Positions 61,987 to 64,000 of a stretch of 64,000 bases of DNA are shown here, in pieces. The position numbers were made by a program, and so were the translations under genes. Position 1 is the first letter of the stretch, and every line of letters begins with the position of its first letter. Under the pieces are notes generated by a model. The model made no database searches and was not told the origin of the DNA. It worked only from the letters and a program-made list of their open reading frames with translations. Origin of the DNA: Candidatus Hemicellulosilyticus sp. P3 (GTDB lineage Bacteria; Bacteroidota; Bacteroidia; Bacteroidales; P3); assembly GCA_001543385.1 (NCBI GenBank), contig LPNH01000006.1, forward strand, positions 1 to 64,000, read 5' to 3'.

Positions 61987-64000
61987 ATGCTTTCACGCTC
62001 CATGCGCCGCTGCGCCGCCATTGCCGCCCTGCTGCTTGCCGTCCTGCCGGCGAGGGGGCTGCCCGACACCGTCTATACAAAGGACGGGGTGGCGCTGCCG
62101 TTGCAGCCACCGCACAAAAACATACGCCCCGTTTACCGCAGCCACGCCTGGCGCGACGCATCGCTGCCATGCGCGGCGGCACCGGTGTTGTGGGTGGTGA
62201 CACGACCCTGGTTTGAATCTGTGCTGCAACCTTTTGTGCAATGGAAACAACAAACGGGCCACCGTGTAGAAATCTTCTATGTCGACACATCGGACTGCGA
62301 CAGCATCCACGCCCTGCTTCAGCGGCGCTATGACAGCGCCACGGCACTGCAGCCCGGCCCTGACTATGTGCTGATCGCAGGCAACGCCGCCCTGGTGGCG
62401 CCCTTTGCCGGCCGGCACCGGCCGGCATCGGAGCTGACGGACTATGTCACAGACCTCTATTACGGCGAGTTTACAGGCGACTGGTATCCTGAGGCGGCGG
62501 TGGGACGGCTGCCCGCAGCCGACACAGCCGAACTGCGACTGATGCTGGACAAGACGCTGGCATACGAGCGTATGGCGATGCCGGATTTGAGCTATCTAAG
62601 CCGTGTACTGCTGGTGGCCGGCAAAGAGAACACCCCGCCCGCACCCACCGCCACAAACGGACAGGTGAACTATCTGGGGCGCACCATCAAGACGCTGCGC
62701 CCCGAAACCGACACCCTCTGCTACCGCAACCCCGGATCGGAACAGCAGCTGGACGAAATTGTCGGTCAAGTGCGCCATGGTGCAGGACTCGTCAGCTATA
62801 CCGCCCATGGCACCGTTCACGGATGGCACTATCCGGATTTCACCTACCGCATCGCCGACACTTTGGGCGACAGCACCGCCGCGGTTTATATCAACAACTG
62901 CTGCTACGCCAATCACCTCGCCGCAGAGAGTATGGGGGTGCACCTGATGCGGAAGGGGCGCGGCGGCGCCGTTGCGGTTGTCGGCGCCACCAATTCGACA
63001 CTGTGGGAGGAGGATTATCTGTGGAACATCGGGGCTCGCCTGACACTCAGCATAGAGCCGCAATATGACGAAGAGCGACCCGGAGCGTTGGACCGGTTGC
63101 TGCGTCAAGGCGGGCTGTCACCGCGGCAACGGGCCGCGACGATGGGCGATCTGCTGCATGCAGGCAACTTTGCAGTCAGCGAGGCGGGTTCCATCTTCGA
63201 GGCCTATTATTGGGAGATATATAATTTGCTGGGCGACCCCACGCTGATGCCCTGTGTCGGACAGCCCGACAGCCTGTATGTAGAGGCGGCCGCGCCGCCG
63301 GAGCGCGGAGCGGCTGCCATCGAGCTGAGGGGCACACCGTATGCCTATGCGGCGGTGAGCGACAGCGGAGGCCTGCTGGGAAGCGGATGGATAGACAGCA
63401 ACGGACGGGCCTCGGTGGCGCTGTGCCGCGCACTGACCACCGAAACCGTGTTCCTGGCCGCATCGGCTGCCGCCGGCATACCGTATGTCAACCGTGTGAC
63501 CACACAAACACCGAGGCTCCCGAGGATGGCGGTGGGAAGCTATGCGGCCGTCGGAGACAGCCTGCATATTACACTGCTGAATGTGTCTGACGACACCTGC
63601 TTCGGCCATCGCCTGACGTTGGTGCAGCAGACGGAGGACAGCATCGGGGCGCTCCTTGCACCCACGGCTCCTGCAGTGATGGACACAGTGGCTCCGCAGG
63701 CCACCCGCGAGGCGGTGCTGCCGCTGACCGTTGCCACGGGCCGGACACCGTTGATACGGATGCAGATAGAACTGAGCGACGACACCGGCTGCTATGCGCG
63801 GCTACAGGCGGCGCTGGAAGGCCCGGCAGCCACTCCAAGGCTGTTGGCGTTGCTGCCCCTGCAGAACGGAACAGCCTGCCTCAGGCCGGGCTACGGCGGG
63901 CACTACACTCTGGCCGCCGTCGTAGAGAACCCCTCCGGTGACACAGCCGGCTGCACACTGGCTGGACACACGTATGCAGTGCCGCCAGGCGTCACGGACA
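61987..64000 (+). CDS. C25 (gingipain) family cysteine peptidase, 3' end outside the window
   Basis: Open from ATG 61987 to the end, 671 codons so far. A short signal peptide (MLSRSMRRCAAIAALLLAVLPARG) leads directly into the catalytic domain: VTDLYYGEFTGDWYPEAAVGRLP (about 154-176), the catalytic His274 in SYTAHG and Cys305 or Cys306 in YINNCCYANH. After about residue 420 the chain becomes a beta-rich region likely to hold Ig-like and perhaps T9SS C-terminal domains. PorU has a long N-terminal part before this domain; here there is almost none, so a gingipain-type surface protease is more likely. The gene contains the second copy of the 22-nt repeat. Confidence 0.8.
   Translation, partial: MLSRSMRRCAAIAALLLAVLPARGLPDTVYTKDGVALPLQPPHKNIRPVYRSHAWRDASLPCAAAPVLWVVTRPWFESVLQPFVQWKQQTGHRVEIFYVDTSDCDSIHALLQRRYDSATALQPGPDYVLIAGNAALVAPFAGRHRPASELTDYVTDLYYGEFTGDWYPEAAVGRLPAADTAELRLMLDKTLAYERMAMPDLSYLSRVLLVAGKENTPPAPTATNGQVNYLGRTIKTLRPETDTLCYRNPGSEQQLDEIVGQVRHGAGLVSYTAHGTVHGWHYPDFTYRIADTLGDSTAAVYINNCCYANHLAAESMGVHLMRKGRGGAVAVVGATNSTLWEEDYLWNIGARLTLSIEPQYDEERPGALDRLLRQGGLSPRQRAATMGDLLHAGNFAVSEAGSIFEAYYWEIYNLLGDPTLMPCVGQPDSLYVEAAAPPERGAAAIELRGTPYAYAAVSDSGGLLGSGWIDSNGRASVALCRALTTETVFLAASAAAGIPYVNRVTTQTPRLPRMAVGSYAAVGDSLHITLLNVSDDTCFGHRLTLVQQTEDSIGALLAPTAPAVMDTVAPQATREAVLPLTVATGRTPLIRMQIELSDDTGCYARLQAALEGPAATPRLLALLPLQNGTACLRPGYGGHYTLAAVVENPSGDTAGCTLAGHTYAVPPGVTD
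63285..63306. repeat. 22-nt GC-rich repeat, copy 2
   Basis: Identical to 455-476. Here it is coding, within the C25 peptidase gene, giving the residues EAAAPPER. The same DNA in two unrelated contexts suggests a dispersed short repeat or local GC-rich convergence. Confidence 0.6.

Noticed and set aside
61987-64000. PorU sortase
   Set aside because: PorU carries a long N-terminal region before the C25 domain; here the domain starts about 60 residues from the N terminus. The 3' end is missing, so this is not final.

Overview
The window comes from a member of the Bacteroidota, most probably order Bacteroidales, from a lineage with a type IX secretion system (T9SS). The evidence is: Bacteroidetes-type promoters (-7 TAnnTTTG, often with a TTTG about 19-20 nt upstream) ahead of many genes; a SecD-SecF fusion; a Bacteroides-type glutamine synthetase; PorV-like, PorZ and C25 peptidase genes; and Bacteroidetes-only families such as DUF4301. 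A four-subunit 2-oxoacid:ferredoxin oxidoreductase and a flavodiiron/rubredoxin/rubrerythrin cluster point to a strict anaerobe. No tRNA, rRNA, CRISPR array, prophage or transposase gene was seen.

Layout. 1-600: a gene-free, hairpin-rich stretch. 602-4488: glnA, purM, then HIT protein and greA on the minus strand. 17895-4575 (minus): an apparent five-gene operon, secDF - small membrane protein - TonB-dependent receptor - 1651-residue secreted protein - PorV-like barrel, ending at a strong terminator. 18026-22771: radC, folB, pheS, a lipoprotein, DUF4301, and an isolated 44-residue basic small protein with its own promoter and terminator. 33336-22848 (minus): the VOR operon, a SIMPL protein, and a heavy-metal RND efflux operon (His-rich small protein, adaptor, TolC-type channel, CzcA/CusA pump, Nudix) with a nested inverted repeat next to the adaptor start codon.

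33539-42288: DUF1573 protein, a PLP aminotransferase overlapping a membrane protein gene, a Gre-C-like protein, a second membrane protein, a GT2 glycosyltransferase and an M16 peptidase. 42448-48327 (plus): unknown acidic protein - gmk - mreC - mreD - porZ - recO, tightly packed with overlapping start/stop codons. 48463-52813: a subtilisin-like protease with a barrel-like C terminus, then hutU. 52960-55760: glmS and a ROK sugar kinase. 55906-59291: oxygen and peroxide detoxification (flavodiiron protein, flavin reductase-rubredoxin, rubredoxin, ferritin, reverse rubrerythrin). 59463-64000: lpxK, convergent with hisS, and a C25 gingipain-like peptidase that runs off the window.

Together the genes describe an anaerobic, probably amino-acid-fermenting envelope-rich cell (VOR, hutU, aminotransferase) with heavy investment in protein export and surface proteases (SecDF, PorV-like, PorZ, C25, S8, M16). 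The least explained parts are the SecDF-linked T9SS module, the basic small protein at 22637, the nested inverted repeat at 29212-29302, the S8 protease with a putative barrel, and the structured region at the left edge.
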